Assembly (NCBI GenBank): GCA_903875445.1
Contig: CAIQWD010000066.1
Span: 62,001-126,000, forward strand
Source of the DNA: an uncultured delta proteobacterium
GTDB taxonomy: Bacteria > Desulfobacterota > Desulfobulbia > Desulfobulbales > Desulfocapsaceae
DNA length: 64,000 nt
Direction: 5' to 3'
In this document: one piece after another, positions 55,360 through 63,603 of the stretch
How the letters are laid out: each line of letters begins with the position of its first letter
Numbering within the stretch: position 1 is the first letter of the stretch
Program-made: the position numbers and the translations under genes
The notes under the pieces: generated by a model
The model's database searches: none
Seen by the model: the letters and a program-made list of their open reading frames with translations, nothing else
Told to the model about the DNA's origin: nothing

Positions 55360-56463
55360 ATGTTTACCCCTAACTGTCTCCCTCTCCTCATCGGCAGCCT
55401 GCCGCTTACCGACCACGTCGAGGCACTCCAGCTCATTTTAGGCCACACCCCGGACATCCCCCTGTGGCCGCAACTCCCGAAAAATCCACGCGAAGGGATG
55501 ATCCGCCAGTTTCTCACCGGTTTTCCCGGCCTGGTCGATGACGGGAAGAATTACCGGATCGATACCGGCAGTCCCGATTTTACCGAGGCAATGACCGCCT
55601 TTTACGACGAGTATCTGCAGGCGGTTGAGGATCCGGTGTATCTCAAAACCTCTCGTTTTGCCCTGGGAACGGACTCCGCTGCCGGTTTTTTCACCTTGAT
55701 GGAGTATCTTAGCACTACGAAGACGCCACCGCTGACCGTCAAGGGACAAGTTACCGGCCCGATCACCACAGGAATCGGGGTCAAAGACGGCAACGGCAAC
55801 TCGATCCTTTATGAGGATAATCTGCGAGACATACTTGTCAAGCTCCTTGCCCAGAAAGCCAGCTGGCAAGTCGGGGAATTGCGGCGATTTACCGACCTGA
55901 CACCCCCGATCATCTTTATCGACGAACCGGGCCTGGTGAGTTTTGGCTCAAGCGGCTTTTCCGGGGTATCTCTTGCGATGGTCAGTCTCGCCGTTGCCGA
56001 AGTTATCACCGCCATCAAAGGTGCCGGAGGCCTTGCCGGGGTGCATATCTGCGCCAATGGCGACTGGGGACCGGTCCTCACCTCGGAAACCGACATCATC
56101 AGCTTTGACGCCTATTCCTATTTCGATAATTTCATCCTTTACAAGGAACAGCTTTGCGCTTTCCTCGCCCGCGGCGGCATCCTCGCCTGGGGCATTGTCC
56201 CGACCGGCGACCCGCTGGCGGTGGCTGAGGAATCGACCAATGCACTTTTTAATAAATGGCTGGTACAGTTAGAACGCTTAGCCGCTTTTGGTTTCAGCGA
56301 ACAACAACTGATGACTCAGACTCTCATCGCCCCATCCTGCGGCACGGGATCGCTCTCTATCGAACTTGCCCGCAAGGTACTGGCAATGACCGGTGAACTG
56401 TCACAGATGGCGAGAACGCTCCTGATGGACAAGCATGTTAACGATATAATTTTGCAGAGATAA
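55360..56463 (+). CDS. MetE-like (cobalamin-independent methionine synthase fold) protein
   Basis: 367-residue protein with the UROD/MetE TIM-barrel fold. Zinc-type ligands are visible at H229-x-C231 (VHICANGDW) and a late cysteine in APSCGTGSL near 327; the acid in IDEPGLVSFG is also conserved. Full MetE has two barrels (about 750 residues); this is the short form, which in many anaerobes works with methylcobamide or an unknown methyl donor. Specific substrate unknown. A 46-codon duplicate of its residues 62-106 occurs near 58.2 kb. Start is taken at the first ATG, with no strong RBS. Confidence 0.82.
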   Translation: MFTPNCLPLLIGSLPLTDHVEALQLILGHTPDIPLWPQLPKNPREGMIRQFLTGFPGLVDDGKNYRIDTGSPDFTEAMTAFYDEYLQAVEDPVYLKTSRFALGTDSAAGFFTLMEYLSTTKTPPLTVKGQVTGPITTGIGVKDGNGNSILYEDNLRDILVKLLAQKASWQVGELRRFTDLTPPIIFIDEPGLVSFGSSGFSGVSLAMVSLAVAEVITAIKGAGGLAGVHICANGDWGPVLTSETDIISFDAYSYFDNFILYKEQLCAFLARGGILAWGIVPTGDPLAVAEESTNALFNKWLVQLERLAAFGFSEQQLMTQTLIAPSCGTGSLSIELARKVLAMTGELSQMARTLLMDKHVNDIILQR

Positions 56464-56853
56464 AGAGTTTTTCTTGGAAGCAATAACACAAAATTGTGCT
56501 TTCAGGATTTAAACCACCATTGCAGCAATGGCCCGAATAATTCCTCCTGATTTCTGGAAATACATCAGTTTTCCGGAATTTTGATATGCAAAAGCCCGAT
56601 GGAGAGTTATGACAGTGATCCGCTCAGTAACCAGAGTGTCACCAAGCCAAGGCGATTTTTCGGACAATTTCAAAGTTGGTGTTTTATGGGGATCGAAAAT
56701 ATCAACGATGGGTTCCTCTAAAACTCTCTGTAATTCAAGCATTATTTTAAAAGATTACTTGAATGATGAGCTATCCGGCACGATAGTTTTCCTCAACGAA
56801 AGCTGCCGGCGCTGGAACGAAGCCTCTCGGTTTGCTGGTCTTAACCAGTATAC
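56464..56853. other. Non-coding gap upstream of PEP-CTERM gene
   Basis: About 390 bp. Two moderate reading frames overlap here on opposite strands, but neither has an RBS, coding-like composition or known family. The right end merges into the sigma-54 promoter of the PEP-CTERM gene. Confidence 0.45.
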
Positions 56854-56869
56854 TGGTCTAGTTTTTGCA
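56835..56869 (+). promoter_or_regulatory. Sigma-54 promoter with nearby palindrome
   Basis: TGGTCTAGTTTTTGCA (56854-56869) has GG and GC separated by exactly 10 bases, the -24/-12 spacing of RpoN promoters. Just upstream, CTGGT-CTTA-ACCAG (56835-56848) is a perfect inverted repeat. It is 75 bp before the PEP-CTERM ATG. PEP-CTERM genes are known targets of RpoN with PrsR-type activators. Confidence 0.65.
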
Positions 56870-56943
56870 ACGACCGAGATAATAACATTGATGATTTTTT
56901 CACAGAGCATGTTTCAAGCAAAGAAAGGGGGGAAAGAACTTTT

Positions 56944-57816
56944 ATGAAAATACAAAAAGAATCGAAACAATCGGTTAAACGAATTGTATATGCATCTGCT
57001 GCATTACTTATGCTGGCAATCGGAGTGCAAGGTCAGGCTCAGGCTTATACGATGTCAACTGTCTCCGCCAACTTATCAACATCAGAACTGACCACTAACT
57101 TGAATAACGTCTCCGACCCGGCTGGTGACGTTGCCGCCCATGACGGCTATGCTGGTGCTCAACACGACTCCTCCGAGTGGAATCAACTCGGACGCTCCAA
57201 CACCGCAGATGACGGCGTACGCTGGTCCGTCAATGGGGGCGCATTTGGAAATGCTGCCATCGTAGCAACTGGCGCATTCACCATCAAATTCCAAATAGAC
57301 CTGTGGAGTGCAGGCTATGGGCGACACGATTACGACCAGGTCAAGGCGTGGGTAGATTGGAACAATGATAAATATTTTCAAAATGACAATCAGGTCAACC
57401 CACTCACAAACCCCAACACCTATGTTGCCAATGAAACAATCCTAGCGGGTCAATACTTTAAACACCAGGATCAAATTCTTGCGGATCCATCGGGCTTCAA
57501 TGACAGGATAACTCAAAATTATAATCATGATACGATGACCACCTTCACCACCGACAGTTATACGGTTACCACCGCGATGCTTGACAGCTTGACCAAAAAT
57601 GGCTTCGCTGGATACGAGCTTCGGGCACGATCCCAGTGCAATCATGTAATTTACAACCAAATGGACCCCTACACCACGCTTGCTCAAGGGGAGGCCGAGG
57701 ATTATCTTATCAAGATTACCGATGCAAGGAACCCTGTCCCGGAACCGGCCACCATGCTCCTTTTCGGAACGGGTATAGCAGGCTTGGCTTCTCTAAGACG
57801 TCGTAAGAAAGCATAA
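56944..57816 (+). CDS. PEP-CTERM surface protein with GEVED-like domain
   Basis: 290 residues: signal peptide (about 15-34), a body with a GEVED-like beta-sandwich (VKAWVDWNNDKYFQNDN ... GEAEDYLIKI) and a C-terminal PEP-CTERM sorting tail, VPEPATMLLFGTGIAGL then RRRKK. An exosortase cuts the tail and passes the protein to the cell surface or exopolysaccharide matrix. No exosortase gene is in the window. A G-rich RBS (GGGGGGAAAG) and a sigma-54-type promoter precede it. A terminator follows. A surface-polysaccharide operon lies 600 bp downstream, which fits the usual co-occurrence of PEP-CTERM proteins and EPS synthesis. Confidence 0.9.
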   Translation: MKIQKESKQSVKRIVYASAALLMLAIGVQGQAQAYTMSTVSANLSTSELTTNLNNVSDPAGDVAAHDGYAGAQHDSSEWNQLGRSNTADDGVRWSVNGGAFGNAAIVATGAFTIKFQIDLWSAGYGRHDYDQVKAWVDWNNDKYFQNDNQVNPLTNPNTYVANETILAGQYFKHQDQILADPSGFNDRITQNYNHDTMTTFTTDSYTVTTAMLDSLTKNGFAGYELRARSQCNHVIYNQMDPYTTLAQGEAEDYLIKITDARNPVPEPATMLLFGTGIAGLASLRRRKKA

Positions 57817-57844
57817 GATCCATCTCAGAATAACACCAAAAATT

Positions 57845-57876
57845 AGGCAGGCCATTCATTTGGTTCTGCCTTTTTT
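57845..57876 (+). terminator. Rho-independent terminator
   Basis: AGGCAG pairs with CTGCCT (inner CCA/TGG pairing adds to the stem), followed by TTTTTT. It is 29 bp beyond the PEP-CTERM stop. Confidence 0.8.
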
Positions 57877-57964
57877 ATTGCAACGTCATTTGTGTTTTCC
57901 GAACAAACATTTTCCGACAGGATCGGTTAACGGGTGAACTTGCCGGAAATTCGCGGGGAAAAAT

Positions 57965-58060
57965 TAACTCACCTGCACGAAAACCTTCTTCAAAGCCCCA
58001 CAAACCGGGCATTTCCATTGCTGGAGTGCCCAGTCCAACTCCACTGGTGCAATTCGAATC
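57965..58060 (-). pseudogene. Rubredoxin-like C-terminal fragment
   Basis: The minus strand frame ending in TAA at 57967-57965 reads ALQQWKCPVCGALKKVF, the C-terminal CPxCG knuckle of a rubredoxin-like domain. No N-terminal CxxC half or start codon is present in frame before unrelated sequence, so only a remnant (about 30 codons) remains, if it is not a chance match. Confidence 0.35.
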
Positions 58061-58396
58061 AATACGTTTCGTATGGTGCTCCTGTCACATCTTGTTGCGG
58101 AAGCGGGAAACCGGATAACAACAGACGACTATTGTGCTCCAAGAGTTGCACGAAGACTAGCTTCGATGTTTGCCGCGTGTTACTGTAGCCATTTCGAATT
58201 CGCTGATATCCTTTGGTGTTGCCGATTGTAAGGACTACCGGATCGATACCGACAGTCCCGGTTTTACCGAGGCAATGACCGCCTTTTACGGCGAGTATTT
58301 GCATCCGATTGAGGGTCCGGCGTATCTCAGGAGCTCTTGCTTTGCTCTGGGAATGGGTTCTTGAAGCTATGCAAAAAACAGATACAAGGAATTCGC
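58061..58396. other. Gap before polysaccharide operon
   Basis: Non-coding except for the MetE-like fragment. No clear promoter for the radical SAM gene was found; the ATG at 58397 has only AAGGAATTC nearby as RBS. Confidence 0.4.
58224..58364 (+). pseudogene. Duplicated fragment of MetE-like gene
   Basis: 47 codons (KDYRIDTDSPGFTEAMTAFY and on) match residues 62-106 of the MetE-like protein at 55.4 kb (KNYRIDTGSPDFTEAMTAFY), with nucleotide similarity as well. Neither the start nor the rest of the gene is present. It ends just upstream of the radical SAM gene. Confidence 0.75.
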
Positions 58397-59548
58397 ATGA
58401 AGGTGCATGAACGTATCAAGGCAATCTGCAGGGCACCAAGACTTACCTGGGATATCCTTGTCCGAGGTCTGTACTGCTTTGTATACGACCAAATGCCGAT
58501 GACTATCCGGGACATGAGTTTGCACAAACGCATAAACCTCTTCCGCTCCGGAGTCAACCTCCTCCACCGGCGCCTGCAAGCCTGGAGCATGCCTCTGCAC
58601 ATGCAGTTTGAATTGACCAATTATTGCAATTTGCAGTGTCCCGTTTGCCCCACCGGGATCAAGGCTATCGAGCGAAAACCGCAAGCAATGTCTCCGGAGA
58701 TTTTTCAACAGGTAATTGATGAGGTTGGACCTTATCTTCTGACTGCCTCTTTATGGGGCTGGGGAGAGCCGAATCTGCATCCGCAATTGCAGCAGATTTT
58801 AAAAGCCGCCAGAAGACACCGGTTTGCCGTACTTCTCTCGACAAACGGACAAAATCTTCATGATGAAAAAGTCATCAATGCCATCATCGAAGAGCCTCCC
58901 ACCTATCTTATTGTGGCCATAGATGGCTTGACCGATGAGACAAACAGCACGTTTCGCAAAGGTGCAAAACTTGAAAATGCCTTAGAGGGCGTCCGCAAAC
59001 TTGCTGAATTAAAACGACAGCGGGATACTTTTCTCCCGGTTCTCCACATGCGCTTTATCGTCATGAAACACAATCAACATCAAGTTCATCTTTTGCAAGA
59101 ATTCGCCGAAAAACACCATTTCGACCTTTTGACGGTTCGAACTTTATCAATCATCGATACGGCTTGCCCGGATAAAGGGCATCGGGATTTGCTTCCCGAC
59201 GATGCCACCTTCCGTGCATATACCTACAACTGCCAATCCCGCGTTCCGAAGAAAGATTTTTATTGCTTGGAACCCTTTTGGTTTCCCACCCTCTTTGCGG
59301 ACGGTACAGTAGTATCTTGCGACCAAGACTATAATGCCCGACTGCCCATGGGACGGATGAGTGAATCAAAGGATTTCCGGACAATCTGGTTCGGTGAAAA
59401 TGCCCGGAAAGTTCGCAAAACGGTGAGGGATAAATCAGAAACCTTAAGCTTTTGTCGTAACTGCCCTTACCGGGACAGGGAAACCACCGACTGCAGCATT
59501 AAAGCCCATATCATCAACCATAACATCCTCTATGACAACCTGATATGA
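58397..59548 (+). CDS. Radical SAM protein with SPASM-type C-terminus
   Basis: 383 residues. SAM cluster C77-x3-C81-x2-C84 (CNLQCPVC), GWGEPNLHP, LLSTNGQNLHDEK, and a C-terminal cysteine region (CLEPFWFPTLFADG, VVSCDQDYN, CRNCPYRDRETTDC) for auxiliary clusters. Members of this group modify peptides, sugars or nucleosides; in surface-polysaccharide operons they often handle sugar or lipid carriers. First gene of the rightward operon, with ATGA overlap to the next gene. Start at 58397 agrees with the RBS and removes a leader that belongs to the duplicated fragment. Confidence 0.88.
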   Translation: MKVHERIKAICRAPRLTWDILVRGLYCFVYDQMPMTIRDMSLHKRINLFRSGVNLLHRRLQAWSMPLHMQFELTNYCNLQCPVCPTGIKAIERKPQAMSPEIFQQVIDEVGPYLLTASLWGWGEPNLHPQLQQILKAARRHRFAVLLSTNGQNLHDEKVINAIIEEPPTYLIVAIDGLTDETNSTFRKGAKLENALEGVRKLAELKRQRDTFLPVLHMRFIVMKHNQHQVHLLQEFAEKHHFDLLTVRTLSIIDTACPDKGHRDLLPDDATFRAYTYNCQSRVPKKDFYCLEPFWFPTLFADGTVVSCDQDYNARLPMGRMSESKDFRTIWFGENARKVRKTVRDKSETLSFCRNCPYRDRETTDCSIKAHIINHNILYDNLI

Positions 59549-60648
59549 ACAGCAAGGGGCCAAAACTGAAAATCGGCCTGATCGGCTGTGGTAAGGTGGC
59601 AAGGGAACATCACCTGCCGACCCTTGCCCGCATCTCTTCGGCAGAGGTGGTTGCGGTTGCCGATCTCTGTGCAGCCAGGATGAATCTTCCTGAACTGAGA
59701 ACCCCTCGCATAAAAAAATACCGGACTGCCGGTGAATTGTTAGCGGACCCTTTGGTCGAGGCCGTCGGAGTGTTGACCGATACTCCCAGTCACTATGCCA
59801 TCGGTTTGGCGGCCCTCCAGGCCGGCAAACATGTATTCATGGAAAAACCCCTTGCCCTTTCACGGCAGGAGTGTGATGAGTTTGTCGACGCAGGCCGGAC
59901 ATCGGGTAAAAAAACTATGGTCTGTTTTAATCTGAGGTGGCATAGGTTGATACTGCAAGCAAGAAAAATAATTTCCTCAGGACGTCTTGGTTCAATCAAG
60001 GCAATCCGGAGCACTTACACCCATTTCCGGGATGGGGGCGATGCCCCCGACTGGCACCGGAAGTTATGTTTTGGCGGTGGGGTAACCTTTAATGAAAGCA
60101 TCCATCATATCGATCTTTGGCGGTATTTATTGAAACAAGAAATCAAGGAGGTGTTTGCCTTTCATACTTCCTCGGCGGCTTATGAAGATGAGACAAGTAT
60201 TGTCGGTGCCCGATTATCCGCAGGAACTTTGGCGACCGTAACCAATACCTTTCAGACTAGTCCAACCAGTGAAATCGAAATCCTTGGTGCAAAAGGGCGA
60301 TTGCTTGTCCGTCTTTATCAATTCGACGGGCTGAGGTTTTATTCTCACGATGAGTATCCGGGATCATTGCCGGTAAGAATCAGAGGGATTTTGCAAGCCT
60401 TCAGGCAAGGTGCCGACTCTTTGCCTGCCTTGACCAGGGGTGGGGGCTTCGGAGAAACATTTTATCACGCCTGGAACCATTTTATTGATTGTGTTTTATC
60501 GGATAAACAACCAGAATGCAGCCTTGATGACGGTCGACAGGGTGTGCTGGTGACGCTCGCCGCAATACAATCATTTCGAACCAAGCAGCTGGTTGCCGTC
60601 AACGGAGACAACCGATTACCATGCCGACAAACGAGCCAACTCCCTTAA
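59545..60648 (+). CDS. Gfo/Idh/MocA family oxidoreductase
   Basis: 367-residue NAD(P)-dependent sugar oxidoreductase: Rossmann loop GLIGCGKVAREHHLPTL, and the EKP motif at 100-102 in VFMEKPLALS; a C-terminal Gfo/Idh domain follows (GGGVTFNESIHHIDLWRYLL). In polysaccharide operons such enzymes make oxidised or epimerised nucleotide sugars. It overlaps the radical SAM gene by 4 bp and the next glycosyltransferase gene by 28 bp. Confidence 0.9.
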   Translation: MNSKGPKLKIGLIGCGKVAREHHLPTLARISSAEVVAVADLCAARMNLPELRTPRIKKYRTAGELLADPLVEAVGVLTDTPSHYAIGLAALQAGKHVFMEKPLALSRQECDEFVDAGRTSGKKTMVCFNLRWHRLILQARKIISSGRLGSIKAIRSTYTHFRDGGDAPDWHRKLCFGGGVTFNESIHHIDLWRYLLKQEIKEVFAFHTSSAAYEDETSIVGARLSAGTLATVTNTFQTSPTSEIEILGAKGRLLVRLYQFDGLRFYSHDEYPGSLPVRIRGILQAFRQGADSLPALTRGGGFGETFYHAWNHFIDCVLSDKQPECSLDDGRQGVLVTLAAIQSFRTKQLVAVNGDNRLPCRQTSQLP

Positions 60649-61559
60649 ATCGACGGTGTCCACTTGTTTCAATTATTATCCCCACCCATAATCGGCCGGA
60701 ACCACTGAAGCAGTGCCTCTTGTCACTGGTGCGACTGGATGCCGACAGATCCTTATTCGAAGTCATTGTCATTGATGATGGCAGCGAGAGCAATTGTCAG
60801 GATATCGTTGCAGAAAATGCATCGGGTACGCACTGGAGCTTTCTACGACAAACAAATCAAGGCCCTGCCGCAGCAAGGAATCTTGGTGCAAATCAAGCCG
60901 GCGGACGTTTTCTTGCCTTCCTCGATGACGATTGTACCTTGCCGAGGGACTGGTTTCAGACTCTCTCACCATTTCTGGATGAACAAACAATGCTCGGTGG
61001 CTGTACCGTAAACATGTTGACAAAAAATATTTTTTCGACTGCCAGCCAAGAGCTGATCGAATATCTCTACACCTATTACCGAACAGATTCTTGCCAAACC
61101 CAGTTTGTTACCTCCAACAACATGGTCGTTCCCTGTTTATTGTTTAAAGATATCGGAGGATTCTCTACACAGTTCAAGGGTGCTGCCGCCGAGGACCGCG
61201 AATTCTGCGACAGATGGTTATGGAGTGGGTATCACATCCGCTCTATTCAACAGCTCAGAGTTGAGCATTGGCACTCTATGAATTTTTACCAATTTCTAAA
61301 GCAGCACTTTGGCTATGGTTGCGGGGCAAGGCTCTATCATGAAATGAAAAGGCAGCGGAGAGGAATTGGACTAACAATAGAACCCCCGAATTTCTATAAG
61401 AACCTTATGATGTTCCCCTTCTCGCAACACAGAGGTTTGCGGGCATTTTTCTTGAGCTTATGCTTGTGTCTGAGTCAATTTTGCAATGCGGCAGGGTATT
61501 TTCGGGCAAAAACCGCAGGTCTCCTTCCATCCGACCAGATCGGTTCCGATGGGAAATGA
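60621..61559 (+). CDS. Family 2 glycosyltransferase
   Basis: 312 residues with the GT-A fold: VSIIIPTHNRPEPLKQCL, VIDDGSESN, the metal-binding LDDDC at 101-105, and a late WLWSGYHIRSIQQLRVEH. Inverting transferase for a surface glycan; donor and acceptor unknown. It overlaps the upstream oxidoreductase gene and is followed by the flippase gene after 32 bp. Confidence 0.9.
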   Translation: MPTNEPTPLNRRCPLVSIIIPTHNRPEPLKQCLLSLVRLDADRSLFEVIVIDDGSESNCQDIVAENASGTHWSFLRQTNQGPAAARNLGANQAGGRFLAFLDDDCTLPRDWFQTLSPFLDEQTMLGGCTVNMLTKNIFSTASQELIEYLYTYYRTDSCQTQFVTSNNMVVPCLLFKDIGGFSTQFKGAAAEDREFCDRWLWSGYHIRSIQQLRVEHWHSMNFYQFLKQHFGYGCGARLYHEMKRQRRGIGLTIEPPNFYKNLMMFPFSQHRGLRAFFLSLCLCLSQFCNAAGYFRAKTAGLLPSDQIGSDGK

Positions 61560-61591
61560 GGTATCTTGGCTTACCGCTAACATAGAACCCT

Positions 61592-62902
61592 ATGACCGTA
61601 TCAAAATTATCGCATGCCGCACTGGGGAGCGTCGCCATGCAGATGGCGGCTCCGCTCTTCCATCTATCGATCAGTATTGTGTTGGTTCGCTTAGCCGGTG
61701 CCCATGAGTATGGAGTCTACAGTTATTGCTTGTCCATTTTCGGCATTATCCTTTATCCGATCACCACCAGCTTTTCTACCTTGATCATTCGCAATTTAGC
61801 CATCCATCATGCTCGTTGCGAGTGGGCATTGCTGCGTGGCTTACTCAAGCGGGCCAGTCAGTGGGCCGTTGCCGTCTCAGCGACCTTAATCGGCATTGGT
61901 GTATTAATCGGTAGTTTTTTCAATGAAATCACTCCTGGTTCCAACGAGGTCTTCTTTGCCCTCCTCCTTTTGACTCCTTTGGTCATTTTTAATGAATTTC
62001 GCAGCGCCGCTCTCAGAGGATTGCGTCACATTATTTGGGGACAATTTCCTGAACTCATAGTTATTCCGGCAACAACTCTGCTTCTCGCCACCCTTCTTTA
62101 TGTCAATGTAAATGACACTACCGCTCTGACCCTGGTTGGTCTGCAAATCCTTGCCACTCTTTGTGCATTCTTGATAGGATCCGCACTCTTACGCAAGCAT
62201 TTCCCTCCCGAGATTCATTCCGTCAGCCCGATTTATCAAAATCGACTCTGGTTACGCGGCATCTTGCCGTTGATGCTGTTAAATGGATCGCTACAAATTG
62301 AAAGCGAGTTGGTAATCATGTTGCTTGGCCAATTTGCCAGTGTTGAAAGCTCGGGCATCTACCGTATTTGCGCCAGAGGCGCCGGGTTGATTCCTTTTGT
62401 TTTTTTCGCATTGAACATGGCAACCGCTCCGACCTTTTCCCGACTTTACGCTTTAGGCCACTTGACGGAACTGTCCAGGCTCGTAGCAAAAACAACCCAT
62501 TATGCCTTGATTGCCGCATTGCCCATAACATTTGCTTTTATCTTTTTCGGTGATCGTATCTTGCATATATTTTATGGTCCGGATTTCGTTATCGGTGCGA
62601 ATGCCATGGCAATCCTCTGTGTTGCCAAAGTATTCAGCGTCGGTACGGGGCCGACAGCTTGTCTTTTAAACTCGACGGGGCATGAAAGAGATACCCTCAA
62701 ATCTTCATTGATAGCTTTGATGCTCACCCTAAGCCTCTCGCTACTCCTCATACCTTGTTGCGGATTAATCGGTGCGGCAGTGGCTTCGGCAGTTTCTCTG
62801 GTGTTTCGTAGTGGCTTAAATTCGTGGTTTGTCTTTCGTCGTTTTAATATCAGCCCCTTGGCGGCATTCACTCGCGGCCAATTCTTCCATAAATCGAAAT
62901 GA
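61592..62902 (+). CDS. Polysaccharide flippase (Wzx/MATE-like)
   Basis: 436-residue membrane protein with about twelve hydrophobic segments and no obvious soluble domain, of the oligosaccharide-lipid flippase type (MQMAAPLFHLSISIVLVRLAGAHEYG at the start in outline). It would move the assembled lipid-linked repeat unit across the inner membrane. The stop overlaps the GNAT gene by 4 bp (ATGA). Confidence 0.88.
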   Translation: MTVSKLSHAALGSVAMQMAAPLFHLSISIVLVRLAGAHEYGVYSYCLSIFGIILYPITTSFSTLIIRNLAIHHARCEWALLRGLLKRASQWAVAVSATLIGIGVLIGSFFNEITPGSNEVFFALLLLTPLVIFNEFRSAALRGLRHIIWGQFPELIVIPATTLLLATLLYVNVNDTTALTLVGLQILATLCAFLIGSALLRKHFPPEIHSVSPIYQNRLWLRGILPLMLLNGSLQIESELVIMLLGQFASVESSGIYRICARGAGLIPFVFFALNMATAPTFSRLYALGHLTELSRLVAKTTHYALIAALPITFAFIFFGDRILHIFYGPDFVIGANAMAILCVAKVFSVGTGPTACLLNSTGHERDTLKSSLIALMLTLSLSLLLIPCCGLIGAAVASAVSLVFRSGLNSWFVFRRFNISPLAAFTRGQFFHKSK

Positions 62903-63603
62903 GTACCCTGAAGCTGCTTCTAATATTAAAACGCGCTTGCAAAGTATTTTGGGAGGAGGGCGGCAAAAGCGTTTGGTTCAAGATGCTAGGTGAAACTGTT
63001 TACCGAAGGCTATTAATAATGGCGCGACATCTTGACGGCGATATTACCGAAATACCTGCCCGTGTTCCTCTTACTATGGAACTGCTCAAGACAACAGAAA
63101 TAGATGAATATCTAGCTTTTCGCAACGAAACGGACACTGCCGAACTCTATCGCCGCCTGAATGAGGGTAACTGCTGTTTTGTGGCACGCTCTGAAGGCCC
63201 CATCGTTCATGCAGTCTGGGCGGCCCGCAGAAGGGCTTGGATCGATTACCTGTCGTGCGAAATTCAACTCGGCCCAGATGCAATATATATCTATGATTCC
63301 TTTACCTCCCCTGGTTTTCGAGGTAAAAATATCGCTCCTTTCCACGCAAATAAAATTCTCCAATATTTTCGCGATGCTGGTTACCGACATATTTTTGTAG
63401 CCGTCTTGCCGGAGAACAAAGCCGGTTTAAACGCTCTTGAAAAAGCAGGACCTCGTCCTTTTAAAATAATAGGATATGTGAGAATATTTTTTTGGCGTCG
63501 TTACTTCCTCAGAGTTGTTGGTGGATGCTCCAATAGCCCAATGGATACTGTTTTGCAGCTTGCCTCAAAAAAAGGTGATTGGACAACATGCCGAGCAAAA
63601 TGA
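62899..63603 (+). CDS. GNAT/FemAB-like acyltransferase
   Basis: 234 residues with a GNAT-type fold (GNCCFVARSEGPIVHAVWAA, YIYDSFTSPGFRGKNIAPF, YRHIFVAVLPENKAGLNAL). In polysaccharide operons such enzymes acylate amino sugars. It overlaps the next gene by 16 bp. The N-terminal 60 residues are less typical and could bind a partner or membrane. Confidence 0.8.
   Translation: MSTLKLLLILKRACKVFWEEGGKSVWFKMLGETVYRRLLIMARHLDGDITEIPARVPLTMELLKTTEIDEYLAFRNETDTAELYRRLNEGNCCFVARSEGPIVHAVWAARRRAWIDYLSCEIQLGPDAIYIYDSFTSPGFRGKNIAPFHANKILQYFRDAGYRHIFVAVLPENKAGLNALEKAGPRPFKIIGYVRIFFWRRYFLRVVGGCSNSPMDTVLQLASKKGDWTTCRAK

Noticed and set aside
56609-56947. Plus-strand 112-codon frame before the PEP-CTERM gene
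   Set aside because: Overlaps the sigma-54 promoter and the next gene's start, lacks an RBS, and has no recognisable family.
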